Origin: JAKQIM01 sp964633225
Lineage (GTDB): Bacteria; Chloroflexota; Anaerolineae; Anaerolineales; UBA4823
DNA length: 49,316 bases
NCBI GenBank assembly: GCA_964633225.1
Contig: CAZWFQ010000025.1
Location: forward strand, 1 to 49,316
Reading direction: 5' to 3'
Shown here: piece by piece, positions 24,413-32,793 of the stretch
Position numbering within the stretch: position 1 is the first letter of the stretch
Layout: the number at the start of each line of letters is the position of its first letter
Position numbers and translations under genes: made by a program
Notes under the pieces: generated by a model
Databases searched by the model: none
What the model was told of the DNA's origin: nothing
Seen by the model: the letters and a program-made list of their open reading frames with translations, nothing else

Positions 24413-25264
24413 CTATCCTTTGAGGGATCCAGCCATGAGGCCGCGCAAGAAGTAGCGGCCGAGGAAGATGTAGACCAGCAGGGTGGGAACAGCCGCCAGG
24501 AAAGAACCAGCCATTTGAATATTCCAGGCGATGATTTGGCTGCCAGCCATGTTATTGAGGGCCACGGTGATGGGCCAAGCCTGGGGATTGGTGAGGACTA
24601 CGGCGAAGAGAAAATCGTTCCAGGCTGAGGTGAACTGCCAGATGAGCACCACCACAAAGCTGGGCCAGGATAGCGGCAGTAAGATGTACCAGTAAGTGCC
24701 TAAGAGGCCGGCCCCATCCATGCGGGAGGCTTCAACCAGTTCTTTTGGCAGGCTGGCGTAGTAGTTGCGGAAAGTGAGGGTGGTGATGGGAATGCCGTAG
24801 ATGACATGCGCTAACACCAGGCCGGGCAGTCCCCCATACATATTGATGGTTTTCATGAACTCAACCAGGGGGATGAGAATGGATTGGTACGGGATGAACA
24901 TGCCGAACAAGATGAGGGGGAAGATGATGTCGGCGCCGCGGAACTTCCACTTAGCTAATACAAAGCCGTTTATGGAGCCCAGGAAGGATGAGATGATGGC
25001 AGCAGGGACGACCATGCTGAAGCTGTTCCACATGTAGGGGGCAAGCGTCTGAAAGGCAGCAATGAAGTTGTCGAAGCGAATGCTTTTGGGCAGGTCCCAC
25101 ATGGTCTGAAGGCTGATTTCTTCAAAGCCTTTCAGGCCGGTTATCAGCATCAAGTACATGGGGATGAGGTAAAAGATAGACATCAAGATCAGAGGCAGGT
25201 ACAACAGATGGCGCCACTGAAGAGGATGACGGCGATGCGGTTTGGAGAGGGGGATGGTGCTCAT
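24413..25264 (-). CDS. Sugar ABC transporter permease (MalG type)
   Basis: The 283-residue inner-membrane protein has six hydrophobic segments and the cytoplasmic EAA loop EASRMDGAGLLGTYWYILLPLSWP, which contacts the ATPase. The N-terminus (HLLYLPLILMSIFYLIPMYLMLITGLKGFEE) is typical of carbohydrate-uptake (CUT1) MalG-like permeases. It overlaps the preceding permease gene by 4 bases. No ATPase gene is present in the window; CUT1 systems often share a general MsiK-like ATPase. Confidence 0.92.
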   Translation of the reverse strand: MSTIPLSKPHRRHPLQWRHLLYLPLILMSIFYLIPMYLMLITGLKGFEEISLQTMWDLPKSIRFDNFIAAFQTLAPYMWNSFSMVVPAAIISSFLGSINGFVLAKWKFRGADIIFPLILFGMFIPYQSILIPLVEFMKTINMYGGLPGLVLAHVIYGIPITTLTFRNYYASLPKELVEASRMDGAGLLGTYWYILLPLSWPSFVVVLIWQFTSAWNDFLFAVVLTNPQAWPITVALNNMAGSQIIAWNIQMAGSFLAAVPTLLVYIFLGRYFLRGLMAGSLKG

Positions 25265-26148
25265 ATCTCGGCCTCGCTGCGCAGGGTGTAGTAAAGGTAT
25301 GGAATGATCAAGACGGCTACGCTCAGCAAGAGCAGGATGCCAATGGCGGCGCCGCGGGAGAAGAAGTAGCCATCAAAAGTGGTCTGCCACATGTAGATGG
25401 CGGGCACATCGAGCGGGAGCTGCTTGCCAGCGATGGCGATGATCAGGTCAAAAACCTTGAGCGAAATATGGCCAAGAATGATCATGGCGCTAAGGGTGAT
25501 GGGGCGCAGTAAGGGGAAGATGATGTTGGTGTAAATCATCAATTCGCTGGCGCCATCAACCCGGGCGGCTTCGCGGATTTCGTCGGGGATGGCGCGCAGG
25601 CCGCCTAAATAGAGCGCCATGGTGTAGCCAGACATTTGCCAGATGGCAGCCAGGGCAATGGCAGCCATGCCCCAATTGGGGGTCAGGTGCCAGCTATTGA
25701 TCAGAAAATCAAGGCCTAAGTTTGAAAATAAAAGGTTGAACCCGCTCATGCGATCGCCTGCGGCAGGGTTCATCAGCCAGCGCCAGACAACACCAGTGAC
25801 GATGAATGAGATGGCCATGGGGAAGAGGAACAAGCTGCGGAAAAAAGGTTCGCCTTTCAGGTTCTGATCTAACATGACCGCCAGCAGCAAACCGACGACC
25901 AGGCAGCCAAGGACGAAGATGACCGTAAAAATGACTGTGTTGCGCACATCAACCAGAAAGCGGGGATCTGCGAAGAGGTTGATATAGTTTTTTAAGCCAG
26001 CCCAGGTATAGTCTGGGAGCAGGCCTTTCCAATTGCTTAATGAGACACGCACTGACCAGGCGATGAATCCATAAATAAAAATGGCAACTGCCACGATAGA
26101 TGGAGCAACCAAGGCGATGGAGAGCGCGGTGTCTTTGTTTTTGCTCAT
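25261..26148 (-). CDS. Sugar ABC transporter permease (MalF type)
   Basis: The 295-residue partner permease has six membrane segments and the EAA loop EAARVDGASELMIYTNIIFPLLRP. It belongs to the CUT1 MalF group without the large periplasmic loop of enteric MalF. It forms the heterodimeric channel with the downstream permease, to which it is coupled by a 4-base overlap. Upstream lies the binding-protein gene, separated by a hairpin. Confidence 0.92.
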   Translation of the reverse strand: MSKNKDTALSIALVAPSIVAVAIFIYGFIAWSVRVSLSNWKGLLPDYTWAGLKNYINLFADPRFLVDVRNTVIFTVIFVLGCLVVGLLLAVMLDQNLKGEPFFRSLFLFPMAISFIVTGVVWRWLMNPAAGDRMSGFNLLFSNLGLDFLINSWHLTPNWGMAAIALAAIWQMSGYTMALYLGGLRAIPDEIREAARVDGASELMIYTNIIFPLLRPITLSAMIILGHISLKVFDLIIAIAGKQLPLDVPAIYMWQTTFDGYFFSRGAAIGILLLLSVAVLIIPYLYYTLRSEAEI

Positions 26149-26212
26149 GTATTACCTCAACGAGGCAGGGGTGAAAGGTGCAGATTTGCCTGCCGGAAGG
26201 TAGATAGGATTG

Positions 26213-26244
26213 ATAGGACGGGCGCACTCAGGCGCCCGTCCTAT
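26213..26244 (-). terminator. Hairpin between binding-protein and permease genes
   Basis: ATAGGACGGGCGC pairs perfectly with GCGCCCGTCCTAT around a 6-base loop. In CUT operons such structures commonly stabilise the abundant binding-protein mRNA and let only part of the transcription continue; that role is inferred here. Confidence 0.6.
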
Positions 26245-26255
26245 GGTAGAACGAG

Positions 26256-27563
26256 TTACTTGCAGGGGCCAGAGGCCACGCAGGCGGCTACGAGAGCGCC
26301 CTGGAAGGTGGCGGCATCGGGGCTTGCGAGGAACAGGCCGAGCGCGGTGTCGATCTCGGATTTCCAAGAGTCGTTAGCAACCACGCCGTGAGCCAGGCTG
26401 CCGACCACGGTGTTGCTGGCCCAGTCATCCATGGCAGACTGCAGGTAGGTGCCGTACAGGCTGCGGTCGCCATCGCTGCGAGCAGGGATAGAGCCCTTGA
26501 CCGGGTTGAAGGCATCTTGACCTTCTTTGGAGCCGCAGACGATCAGCCAGTTGACAGCGGCATCGCGGTGGGGGGCGTTGACAGGCAGGACGAAGCTGTC
26601 GGACAGGAACTGGAAGCTACCGTTCGTGCCAGGGACGGGTGCCCAACCATAATCGGTCTGGGGAACCTTGCCCAGTTCACGGAAGTAGCCTTCGGCCCAG
26701 TCGCCCATAACGTTGAAGGCGGCCTGACCATTGACAACCAACTGAGCGGCATCCTGCCAGCTGAGGGAGGCGGCATCTGTATTGGTGTAGGTAAGGATCT
26801 TAGCGAAATTCTCGAGGGCAGTTTTGACCTCAGCGCTGTTCCAATCGGTGGTGCCATCCCAGAGGCCGTTGTATTTTTCGGCGCCCAGGCTGCCCAACAA
26901 GACGGTCTCCATGAGGTGCATGGCGGTCCACTGCTCGCCCATGGCAAGCGGGGTGATGCCAGCGGCTTTGAGGGTGTCCATGGCGGTGATCCACTCGTCA
27001 ATGGTGGTAGGCACGGCGATATTGTTGGCGGTGAGGACGGCCGGGTTGTACCACATCACGTTGGCGCGGTGGATGTTGACGGGCACTGAGTAGATGTTGC
27101 CGTTTTCTGAGATAAGCGGGATGAGGGTCTGGGGCATTACATCCAGCCAACCTTCTTGTTCATACAGCCAGTTGAGGGCCTCGAGTTGGTCAGCAGCCAC
27201 GTAGGTGCCGATCAATTCCTGGCCGGCGTGACCTTGCCAGCTATCGGGGGCATCGCCAGCCTGCAGGCGGGTGGCCAGCACGGCACGGGCGTTGGTGCCA
27301 GCGCCGCCAGCGACGGCTGCGTTGACAAACTCAATATTCGGATAGCGGGTATTGAAAATGGCGATCATGGCATCCAGGCCAGCCGCTTCGCCGCCGCCAG
27401 TCCACCAGGAGAAGACTTCTACCTGATCGGATGCAGCAACCGGTGCATCGGTGGCTGCAGGGGCCTGGGTAGCAACAGGTGTGGGGGTGGTGCAGCCGCT
27501 GAGAACGAACGACAGGATGACCAGAACGGTCATAAGGGTCCAGCTAGTGCTTTTCTTCGACAT
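26256..27563 (-). CDS. Sugar ABC transporter substrate-binding lipoprotein
   Basis: The 435-residue protein starts with a lipoprotein signal (VLVILSFVLSGC, lipidated Cys24) and a Thr/Pro/Ala-rich spacer. The mature part is a family 1 extracellular solute-binding protein, with FSWWTGGGEAAGLDAMIAIF at the start and GQAAFNVMGDWAEGYF in the middle; this resembles glucose/disaccharide binders. It delivers an unknown sugar to the two permeases encoded downstream. The ribosome binding site AAGGAGAAAG lies just before the ATG. It is the first gene of the transporter operon. Confidence 0.92.
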   Translation of the reverse strand: MSKKSTSWTLMTVLVILSFVLSGCTTPTPVATQAPAATDAPVAASDQVEVFSWWTGGGEAAGLDAMIAIFNTRYPNIEFVNAAVAGGAGTNARAVLATRLQAGDAPDSWQGHAGQELIGTYVAADQLEALNWLYEQEGWLDVMPQTLIPLISENGNIYSVPVNIHRANVMWYNPAVLTANNIAVPTTIDEWITAMDTLKAAGITPLAMGEQWTAMHLMETVLLGSLGAEKYNGLWDGTTDWNSAEVKTALENFAKILTYTNTDAASLSWQDAAQLVVNGQAAFNVMGDWAEGYFRELGKVPQTDYGWAPVPGTNGSFQFLSDSFVLPVNAPHRDAAVNWLIVCGSKEGQDAFNPVKGSIPARSDGDRSLYGTYLQSAMDDWASNTVVGSLAHGVVANDSWKSEIDTALGLFLASPDAATFQGALVAACVASGPCK

Positions 27564-27769
27564 TTCTCTTTCTCCTTGGAATTTGTTGAACGGGTTTGTT
27601 TTGATACTCGATCACTGTGGGACGAAAGGGTGTATGATCGGCACGGCACCTCCTATACAGATCGAACCCGGATCGTAAGTATCGATTAAAATATATTATA
27701 GTGATAGTATAGGTTAAGTACAAGCGATTTGTGGACTGATGGCGGACTTCTAACGGACATCTGGTGGAT

Positions 27770-28972
27770 ATGGATCGATTTGAATTTGAAGAGCAGTTGA
27801 GAGATTTATTGGGGCATTTGTATGATCATGCTGCCCTTGAAACGCATGCGCTGACTGCGGTATTAAAAATTCCTGCCGGTTACCCAGGCAGCCGGGGAAA
27901 ATATGGGCGCGAGATGGTGCTCCAGGCGATTGACCGATTGAAACCGGTTGGTCGGGAGCTATTACAAGGTTCGCCGGAATGGCGCCCTTATTTGATCTTG
28001 TATAAGCGTTATGTGGACGGGCTTAGCTTGCAAGTGTTATCGGAACAACTTTGTTTGGGTGACCGGCAGCTGCGGCGCGATCACAGCCGGGCCATCCAGG
28101 CATTGGCGGGGCTGCTTTGGGATGGGTGGTTGGTGCAAGAAGATGCGGGCGAGGCAAAGAGGGCGGAATCGAACGGCACACAAACTTTTGAGATCCACCC
28201 TGAGCTGCTGGACTTAAAAGGCCTGGTACAAGGGGTGATGGCTACCATGGAGCGGCGGGCGGTGCAGGAGGGGATTGAACTGCGCCTGTTTATTTCAGAA
28301 GATATGGAAGCGGTAATGGTTGACCGGATCGTGCTGCGCCAGATCCTGATTAGTTTGTTGAGTTATGCTTTCCGCTTGCAGAGCGATGGCAAGGTGGGAA
28401 TGGATGTGTTGGATTTGGGCGAGCAAGTGGAAATCCACTTACGCGTGGCGTTGGAAGATGATTGGTCAGACAGCGTTGATGAAGAACAAGACGCCCTGTT
28501 ACAGTCGGCGCGCTATTGGAGCGAACAGCAGTCGGCGGGGTTAGAATTGTTCTTCCCGCCACACGCTCAGGTGGGTGATGCCAGGCTGGTGCTGGCCTTG
28601 CCCAGGGAGTTACAGCCGGTTATTCTTGTTGTTGATGACCAGGCGCCGACTTTGCGAATGTATCAGCGCTACCTGAGCCGCTATGCATTTGATGTTGTGG
28701 GCGTATCGGATCCGACGCAGGTCCTGGCATTGGCCCGCAAGTTTCGTCCGCAGCTTATTACGCTGGATGTAATGATGCCGCACGTTGATGGCTGGGAACT
28801 ATTGCAGGCCTTGCAGGCAGATGCCTTAACCAGCCAGATCCCAGTGGTGGTATGCTCTGCCTGGGAGGAGCCCGAGTTGGCGCGTTCGTTGGGGGCGGCC
28901 TATTTTCTGAAGAAGCCGATCACACAGCGGGATCTGTTGGCGGTTCTGCAACAGTTGGATCTTCTGCCTTAG
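27770..28972 (+). CDS. Response-regulator protein with N-terminal HTH-like and degenerate ATPase-like regions
   Basis: About 400 residues. The N-terminal 130 residues are helical with an HTH-like stretch (GLSLQVLSEQLCLGDRQLRRDHSRA). Residues about 150-215 resemble a histidine-kinase ATPase N-box (VDRIVLRQILISLLSYAF), but the usual Asn is replaced by Tyr and no glycine boxes follow, so ATP binding is doubtful. Residues about 280-400 form a complete receiver domain: VVDDQ acidic pair, phosphorylatable Asp in LITLDVMMP, and the KK of FLKKPI. I chose the ATG at 27770 over the in-frame GTG 6 bases upstream. The neighbouring hybrid kinase converges on it and overlaps its 3' end by 53 bases, so it is a likely phosphotransfer partner (inference). 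Confidence 0.75.
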   Translation: MDRFEFEEQLRDLLGHLYDHAALETHALTAVLKIPAGYPGSRGKYGREMVLQAIDRLKPVGRELLQGSPEWRPYLILYKRYVDGLSLQVLSEQLCLGDRQLRRDHSRAIQALAGLLWDGWLVQEDAGEAKRAESNGTQTFEIHPELLDLKGLVQGVMATMERRAVQEGIELRLFISEDMEAVMVDRIVLRQILISLLSYAFRLQSDGKVGMDVLDLGEQVEIHLRVALEDDWSDSVDEEQDALLQSARYWSEQQSAGLELFFPPHAQVGDARLVLALPRELQPVILVVDDQAPTLRMYQRYLSRYAFDVVGVSDPTQVLALARKFRPQLITLDVMMPHVDGWELLQALQADALTSQIPVVVCSAWEEPELARSLGAAYFLKKPITQRDLLAVLQQLDLLP

Positions 28973-31169
28973 AGAGCCCCGGCTCGACATTCTCTAACAG
29001 GGTACGCAGGGCGGTTGATAGTTCTTGGGGCGATAAAGACCGTTTCATCGAGACGTTCAATACAGTCCGCCCAACTGCAAAAAATATGTGGGGAAGATCG
29101 GTGGCTGAAATGATCATCACCGGGATTGATGCCAGGCTGGGGATGCGCTGTAGGGCAGCGAGAATACGCCAGCCGTTCATGTCGGGCAGATCGATGTCCA
29201 GCATGATGAGATCAACGGGTTTTTCGTGCAGCAGGCGGATGGCCTCTTCGCCGCTGCTGGCGCTGTAGATTTGTTCAATGGGCGTGGTGCCAGGGTCTTG
29301 GCTGGCGCGCAGTGCCTGGGTTACAAAGCGCTGCATGGCGGGGTCGTCGTCTACGACTAACAAAGTGTGGATTTCAATGTTGAGTTGGTGGACGGCATTG
29401 ACCAGGGTTTGGCGGGCGATGGGTTTGACCAGGTAATCGGCAACGCCGCTGGGCAGGGTCTCAAAGCGGTCCCAAACTCCAGGAATATAAAAGGCCAGGA
29501 CGGGCACGTCATAAGGCAGATCTTGGAGCGGCAGGCGCTGCTCATCGAGTGAGGATTTGTCAACCAGGATGGCGCGCGGCTGTAATTGGCTGACGCGTTC
29601 GGACAGCAGGTTTGTTTGATCCAGGCTGAAGATCTGGTAATCATCCAGGTATTGTTGGATGGCCTGTTCGGCGTGGGGGTTGGTACTCAGCAAGAGACAG
29701 GTGGGGCGAGATTCTTGGGCAGGATAATATGCTGCGGGGGTGGATTGGGCCTGCTGGGACGGTTCTGCTTTGGGGGAGGCTGTCTGCAAGATTGGAATGG
29801 TAAAGTAGAAGCGGCTGCCTACACCGGGGGTGCTTTCTAGCCACATGATGCCGCCGTGCAGTTGGATGAAACGCCGGCTGATGGCGAGGCCCAGGCCGCT
29901 GCCTTCGCGGCGGCGCCAGCTTTCTTGTCCTACCTGGCGAAACTCATCAAATACTTTGGCACCATCTTCGGGGGCAATGCCAGGGCCGCTATCTTCAACA
30001 CAGACTTGCAGCATATCTTGCGCCCGGCTGATGTGAATGGTTACGGAACCCTGGGTGGTGAAGCGCAGGCTGTTGTTGAGCAGGTTCAGCATTACCTGGC
30101 GAATGCGGGTGCTGTCGGCAAAGACGTTGGGCAGTTCTGGTGGGGCCACGATGTTGAGCTGGAGACCTTTTTGGGCGAAGGAAGGCTCAACCATCTGGCG
30201 CACCTCTTCGGTCAGGGCTTGCAGGCCGATCCATTCGCGGAAGATGGTCATCTGTTGGGCGTTGATCTGGCCCAGGTCGAGGATGTCGTTGATCAGGCGC
30301 AGCAAGTGGGTGCTGCTGCGGTAGATTTCTTGGATATCTTCGTAGAGACCGGCCGGCCAGGCTGTTTTTTCGGCATACATTTCAGGCGTATTCACCATCA
30401 GGTCGCTGAAGCCAATAATAAAATTCAAGGGGCTGCGCAGTTCATGGCTGACCGCCAGGATGAAACGATCGCGGTCGGCGCGAGCCTCTTCGGCATGGCG
30501 GCGAGACCATTGGAGCATCTGGTTGAGACGCTCAAGCTGGTAGTTGGCCTGGTTTTGTTCTTTGAGCATGCGGCTGATCTCGGCGCGGTGGATGCGGGTT
30601 TCTTCAAGTAACCGGCGTGCTTCTCGGTAATGGTAAGATGATGATGAAATGGCTGAGAGCAGGTTGCTAGAAATGGCCCAGCCAAAAAAGCCAGTGAAGA
30701 TGCTGCATAAGACGATGCCAATGCCATAGCCGGAGGGTAGAGGGGGCAAGAATGTCATGAGCGGCATGCTGATAACCAGGCCGATGATGAGCAGTTCGAC
30801 CACAAAGGTCCACGGCACACCAATGGTGACGATGGCCATCAGAGGCAGGAAAGTCAAGAAGAGTGTGATGGCCGGCTGGTGGAATTGTCCATAAGCATGC
30901 AGGATGATGATGGTTAGGCCGATCATCCAAACTGCCTGGGCAAGGGGATAGTGGCGCTTGAGGAGCCTGGCAGATAATGCCAACACGATCATGACGAAAA
31001 ATGTGGTGAGCCACAAATGCGGGGTATAGACCTGCGGCCAAACCAAAGTGGCAATAAAGTGCCATACCAGGTACAGACCACCGACCGTGAAGATGATGTG
31101 CCGCGAGGTGGATTGCAAAATTTCTAGCGAGTCGGTATCGATTTTTCGGATGGTGTTGATCCAGTTCAT
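28920..31169 (-). CDS. Membrane hybrid histidine kinase with two C-terminal receiver domains
   Basis: The 749-residue protein has about six membrane helices (residues 25-172), a coiled-coil segment (about 180-230), a HisKA dimerisation domain with VSHELRSPLNF (His242), and an ATPase domain with all boxes (NLLNNSLRF, DSGPGIAPED, GSGLGLAISRRF). Two receiver-like domains follow. The first (about 490-600) looks degenerate, since AILVDKSS replaces the usual phospho-Asp region. The second (about 608-735) is complete, with VVDDDP and LIMLDIDLPDMNG. It probably autophosphorylates and passes phosphate to its own or a partner receiver. It is the last gene of the minus-strand signalling series. Confidence 0.9.
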   Translation of the reverse strand: MNWINTIRKIDTDSLEILQSTSRHIIFTVGGLYLVWHFIATLVWPQVYTPHLWLTTFFVMIVLALSARLLKRHYPLAQAVWMIGLTIIILHAYGQFHQPAITLFLTFLPLMAIVTIGVPWTFVVELLIIGLVISMPLMTFLPPLPSGYGIGIVLCSIFTGFFGWAISSNLLSAISSSSYHYREARRLLEETRIHRAEISRMLKEQNQANYQLERLNQMLQWSRRHAEEARADRDRFILAVSHELRSPLNFIIGFSDLMVNTPEMYAEKTAWPAGLYEDIQEIYRSSTHLLRLINDILDLGQINAQQMTIFREWIGLQALTEEVRQMVEPSFAQKGLQLNIVAPPELPNVFADSTRIRQVMLNLLNNSLRFTTQGSVTIHISRAQDMLQVCVEDSGPGIAPEDGAKVFDEFRQVGQESWRRREGSGLGLAISRRFIQLHGGIMWLESTPGVGSRFYFTIPILQTASPKAEPSQQAQSTPAAYYPAQESRPTCLLLSTNPHAEQAIQQYLDDYQIFSLDQTNLLSERVSQLQPRAILVDKSSLDEQRLPLQDLPYDVPVLAFYIPGVWDRFETLPSGVADYLVKPIARQTLVNAVHQLNIEIHTLLVVDDDPAMQRFVTQALRASQDPGTTPIEQIYSASSGEEAIRLLHEKPVDLIMLDIDLPDMNGWRILAALQRIPSLASIPVMIISATDLPHIFFAVGRTVLNVSMKRSLSPQELSTALRTLLENVEPGLSKAEDPTVAEPPTDPAV

Positions 31170-31205
31170 GGCTTGATCCCTAAGCCGAGTGTGTTGATGA
31201 AAGAA

Positions 31206-31246
31206 CCGAATGCGGATGTGCGCTGGGAGCGCATCCGCATTCGGTC
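31206..31246 (-). terminator. Imperfect hairpin upstream of the histidine kinase gene
   Basis: ACCGAATGCGGATG pairs with CATCCGCATTCGGT, and GCGCT/AGCGC extends the stem after one bulged T. It follows the stop of the small helical protein gene and may end or attenuate the upstream operon. Confidence 0.55.
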
Positions 31247-31277
31247 CTGGAAGTGAAATCTTACGCCGGCCCTGGCC

Positions 31278-31679
31278 CTATTCTGCCGGTGGAGGTTCAG
31301 ATAGCGTTGGCGTGTCTTTGGAAGTTGTAATGCGCGAGTCGAGGGCAGACCAAATGTCTTTATCGAGTGAGCTGCCAGACTTGCGACGTAAGTTGACGCG
31401 GTAGGTCATCATATCGCCTTCGCCGGCACGTGCCAGCCAATTTTGCTCCACCAGCATGTCCAGGGCCTGGTCTAATTCTGGCCTGGTCAGACGTTGGGCT
31501 TCTGGCAAGGCGTCAATCGCTTTAACGATATCCGGATATTTCATTGCCAGTTCACGCAGCATCATGCGCATGATCCTACGCAGGTTAGATGGCAGGTCAG
31601 CCAATTCAATGGCGCTGATCCCTTGCTCGCGCTTTTGAACCTCAAGCTTGTGTTGTAGCCGGTCAAAAATGCCGCTCAT
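31278..31679 (-). CDS. Small helical protein of unknown function
   Basis: The 133-residue protein beginning MSGIFDRLQHKLEVQ is hydrophilic and mostly helical. Residues about 60-112 resemble a winged-helix arrangement (LTRPELDQALDMLVEQNWLARAG, then a TYRVNLRRK beta hairpin). The C-terminal 20 residues are rich in Thr, Ser and Pro and look disordered. The frame is open 19 codons further upstream, but the internal ATG is preferred because GAGG precedes it and the longer form would run into the zinc-ribbon gene. It may be a DNA- or protein-binding accessory of the adjacent MinD-like ATPase. I do not recognise the family. Confidence 0.65.
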   Translation of the reverse strand: MSGIFDRLQHKLEVQKREQGISAIELADLPSNLRRIMRMMLRELAMKYPDIVKAIDALPEAQRLTRPELDQALDMLVEQNWLARAGEGDMMTYRVNLRRKSGSSLDKDIWSALDSRITTSKDTPTLSEPPPAE

Positions 31680-31692
31680 AGGGTGCCTCGCG

Positions 31693-31905
31693 TTACCACA
31701 ACTCAGGCATGCCAATGGGTTCTGGCTGGGGCTCACAGATGCCGCACCAGATTACGTTGGCCGCTGCCAGACCTTTGGGCGTGTTATTTGAACCAAGGAA
31801 CATGCATAAGAAGGTGGGCATGGTTTTGGCATGCTCTTTACACACAAATCTGCCACAAAATGCGCAGGCTGCCCGCGCCGGTTTCTCACATTCCCAGCAT
31901 TGCAT
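31693..31905 (-). CDS. Small zinc-ribbon / B-box-like protein
   Basis: The 70-residue protein contains paired metal ligands: CWEC (Cys3, Cys6), CAFC (Cys14, Cys17), Cys22 and His25 in VCKEH, and a C-terminal CGIC. This is enough to bind two zinc ions. The N-terminal part resembles a B-box-like zinc finger (CxxC-x7-CxxC-x4-C-x2-H). A strong GAGGAGGT precedes the ATG. It lies 21 bases after the MinD-like gene and 13 bases before the small helical protein, so the three are probably one transcript. Function unknown; protein-protein contact is likely. Confidence 0.75.
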   Translation of the reverse strand: MQCWECEKPARAACAFCGRFVCKEHAKTMPTFLCMFLGSNNTPKGLAAANVIWCGICEPQPEPIGMPELW

Positions 31906-31926
31906 AGAGACCTCCTCGCTAATCGA

Positions 31927-32706
31927 TCAGCCAACATCCAATATTTTCTGGGCTACTTCACGCAATGCCTTGGACCAAATATGGTCGGGGTAGCGCAGTG
32001 AAAAGATATCGGCACTGCCCATATCAACCATATCTTCACTCAACGGGAAGACCGCCGCCACGGGTGCATCGTAGAAAGAGGTAACCTGTTCGGAAACTTG
32101 TTTGAAATCGTACTTTGAGAGTGCTTTATTGACAATGAGGAACAAGTTGGGCACATCCAGGCTGCGAGCAATATCCACGGTAACGGCAGTGCCCTGGAAA
32201 TCTTGTTGGTCGGGGCGCAAGACGATCAATAAGATGTCAGAGATGGCGATGGACAGCAGGGTCTCTTCTTGCAGACCAGGGTGGGTATCAATGAACAGGT
32301 AGTCGAGCTTCAACTCCTTGATCATTTTCTGCATGCCTTCGTTCAGGCGGTTAACATCATAGCCATCGCGCAGCACCCGGCTGATCTCGCCGCTGTTAAT
32401 GCTGGATGGAACAAGCCAAAGTGATTTGCCGGCTAATTTCTGGCGGCCTTCTGAATCGCCAGTGTGATCACCAACCGAAAATGCAACTTCAGTAATCGTG
32501 CACTCGCCGCGTAAAAATTCATTCAGGGTGTGACCCATTTTGGCTTCGTTCAAGCCGAAAAGAACATGGATACCAGGGGACTGGATATCCGTGTCGATGA
32601 TGCCGACGCGTTTCCCTGAGACGGCTAATTGGGAAGCCAGGTTGGCGGTGAAGTTGGATTTCCCTGTGCCGCCTCGAAACGAGTGGATGGAGACTATGTA
32701 TGCCAT
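31927..32706 (-). CDS. MinD/ParA-like ATPase (third of three paralogues)
   Basis: The protein (259 residues from MAYIVSIHSF) is a deviant Walker A ATPase: SIHSFRGGTGKSNFTANLA, GIIDTDIQSPGIHVLFGL (switch I/A' region) and YLFIDTHPGLQEETLLSIAISD (Walker B). The signature lysine at the start of KGGTGKS is replaced by Arg. The ATG with GGAGGTAG upstream is preferred over one 5 codons earlier. No typical MinD membrane-targeting helix was seen at the C-terminus. MinD/ParA proteins dimerise on ATP and position other proteins on membranes or DNA; the target here is unknown. Its closest relatives in the window are the two ATPases further upstream. Confidence 0.88.
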   Translation of the reverse strand: MAYIVSIHSFRGGTGKSNFTANLASQLAVSGKRVGIIDTDIQSPGIHVLFGLNEAKMGHTLNEFLRGECTITEVAFSVGDHTGDSEGRQKLAGKSLWLVPSSINSGEISRVLRDGYDVNRLNEGMQKMIKELKLDYLFIDTHPGLQEETLLSIAISDILLIVLRPDQQDFQGTAVTVDIARSLDVPNLFLIVNKALSKYDFKQVSEQVTSFYDAPVAAVFPLSEDMVDMGSADIFSLRYPDHIWSKALREVAQKILDVG

Positions 32707-32793
32707 ACGACCTACCTCCAAAATGTAATATGTGAATGTACAGCCGAGAAACAGTGCATCGTCAATTATACAGCCAAATCTTGGAAATCCCGG

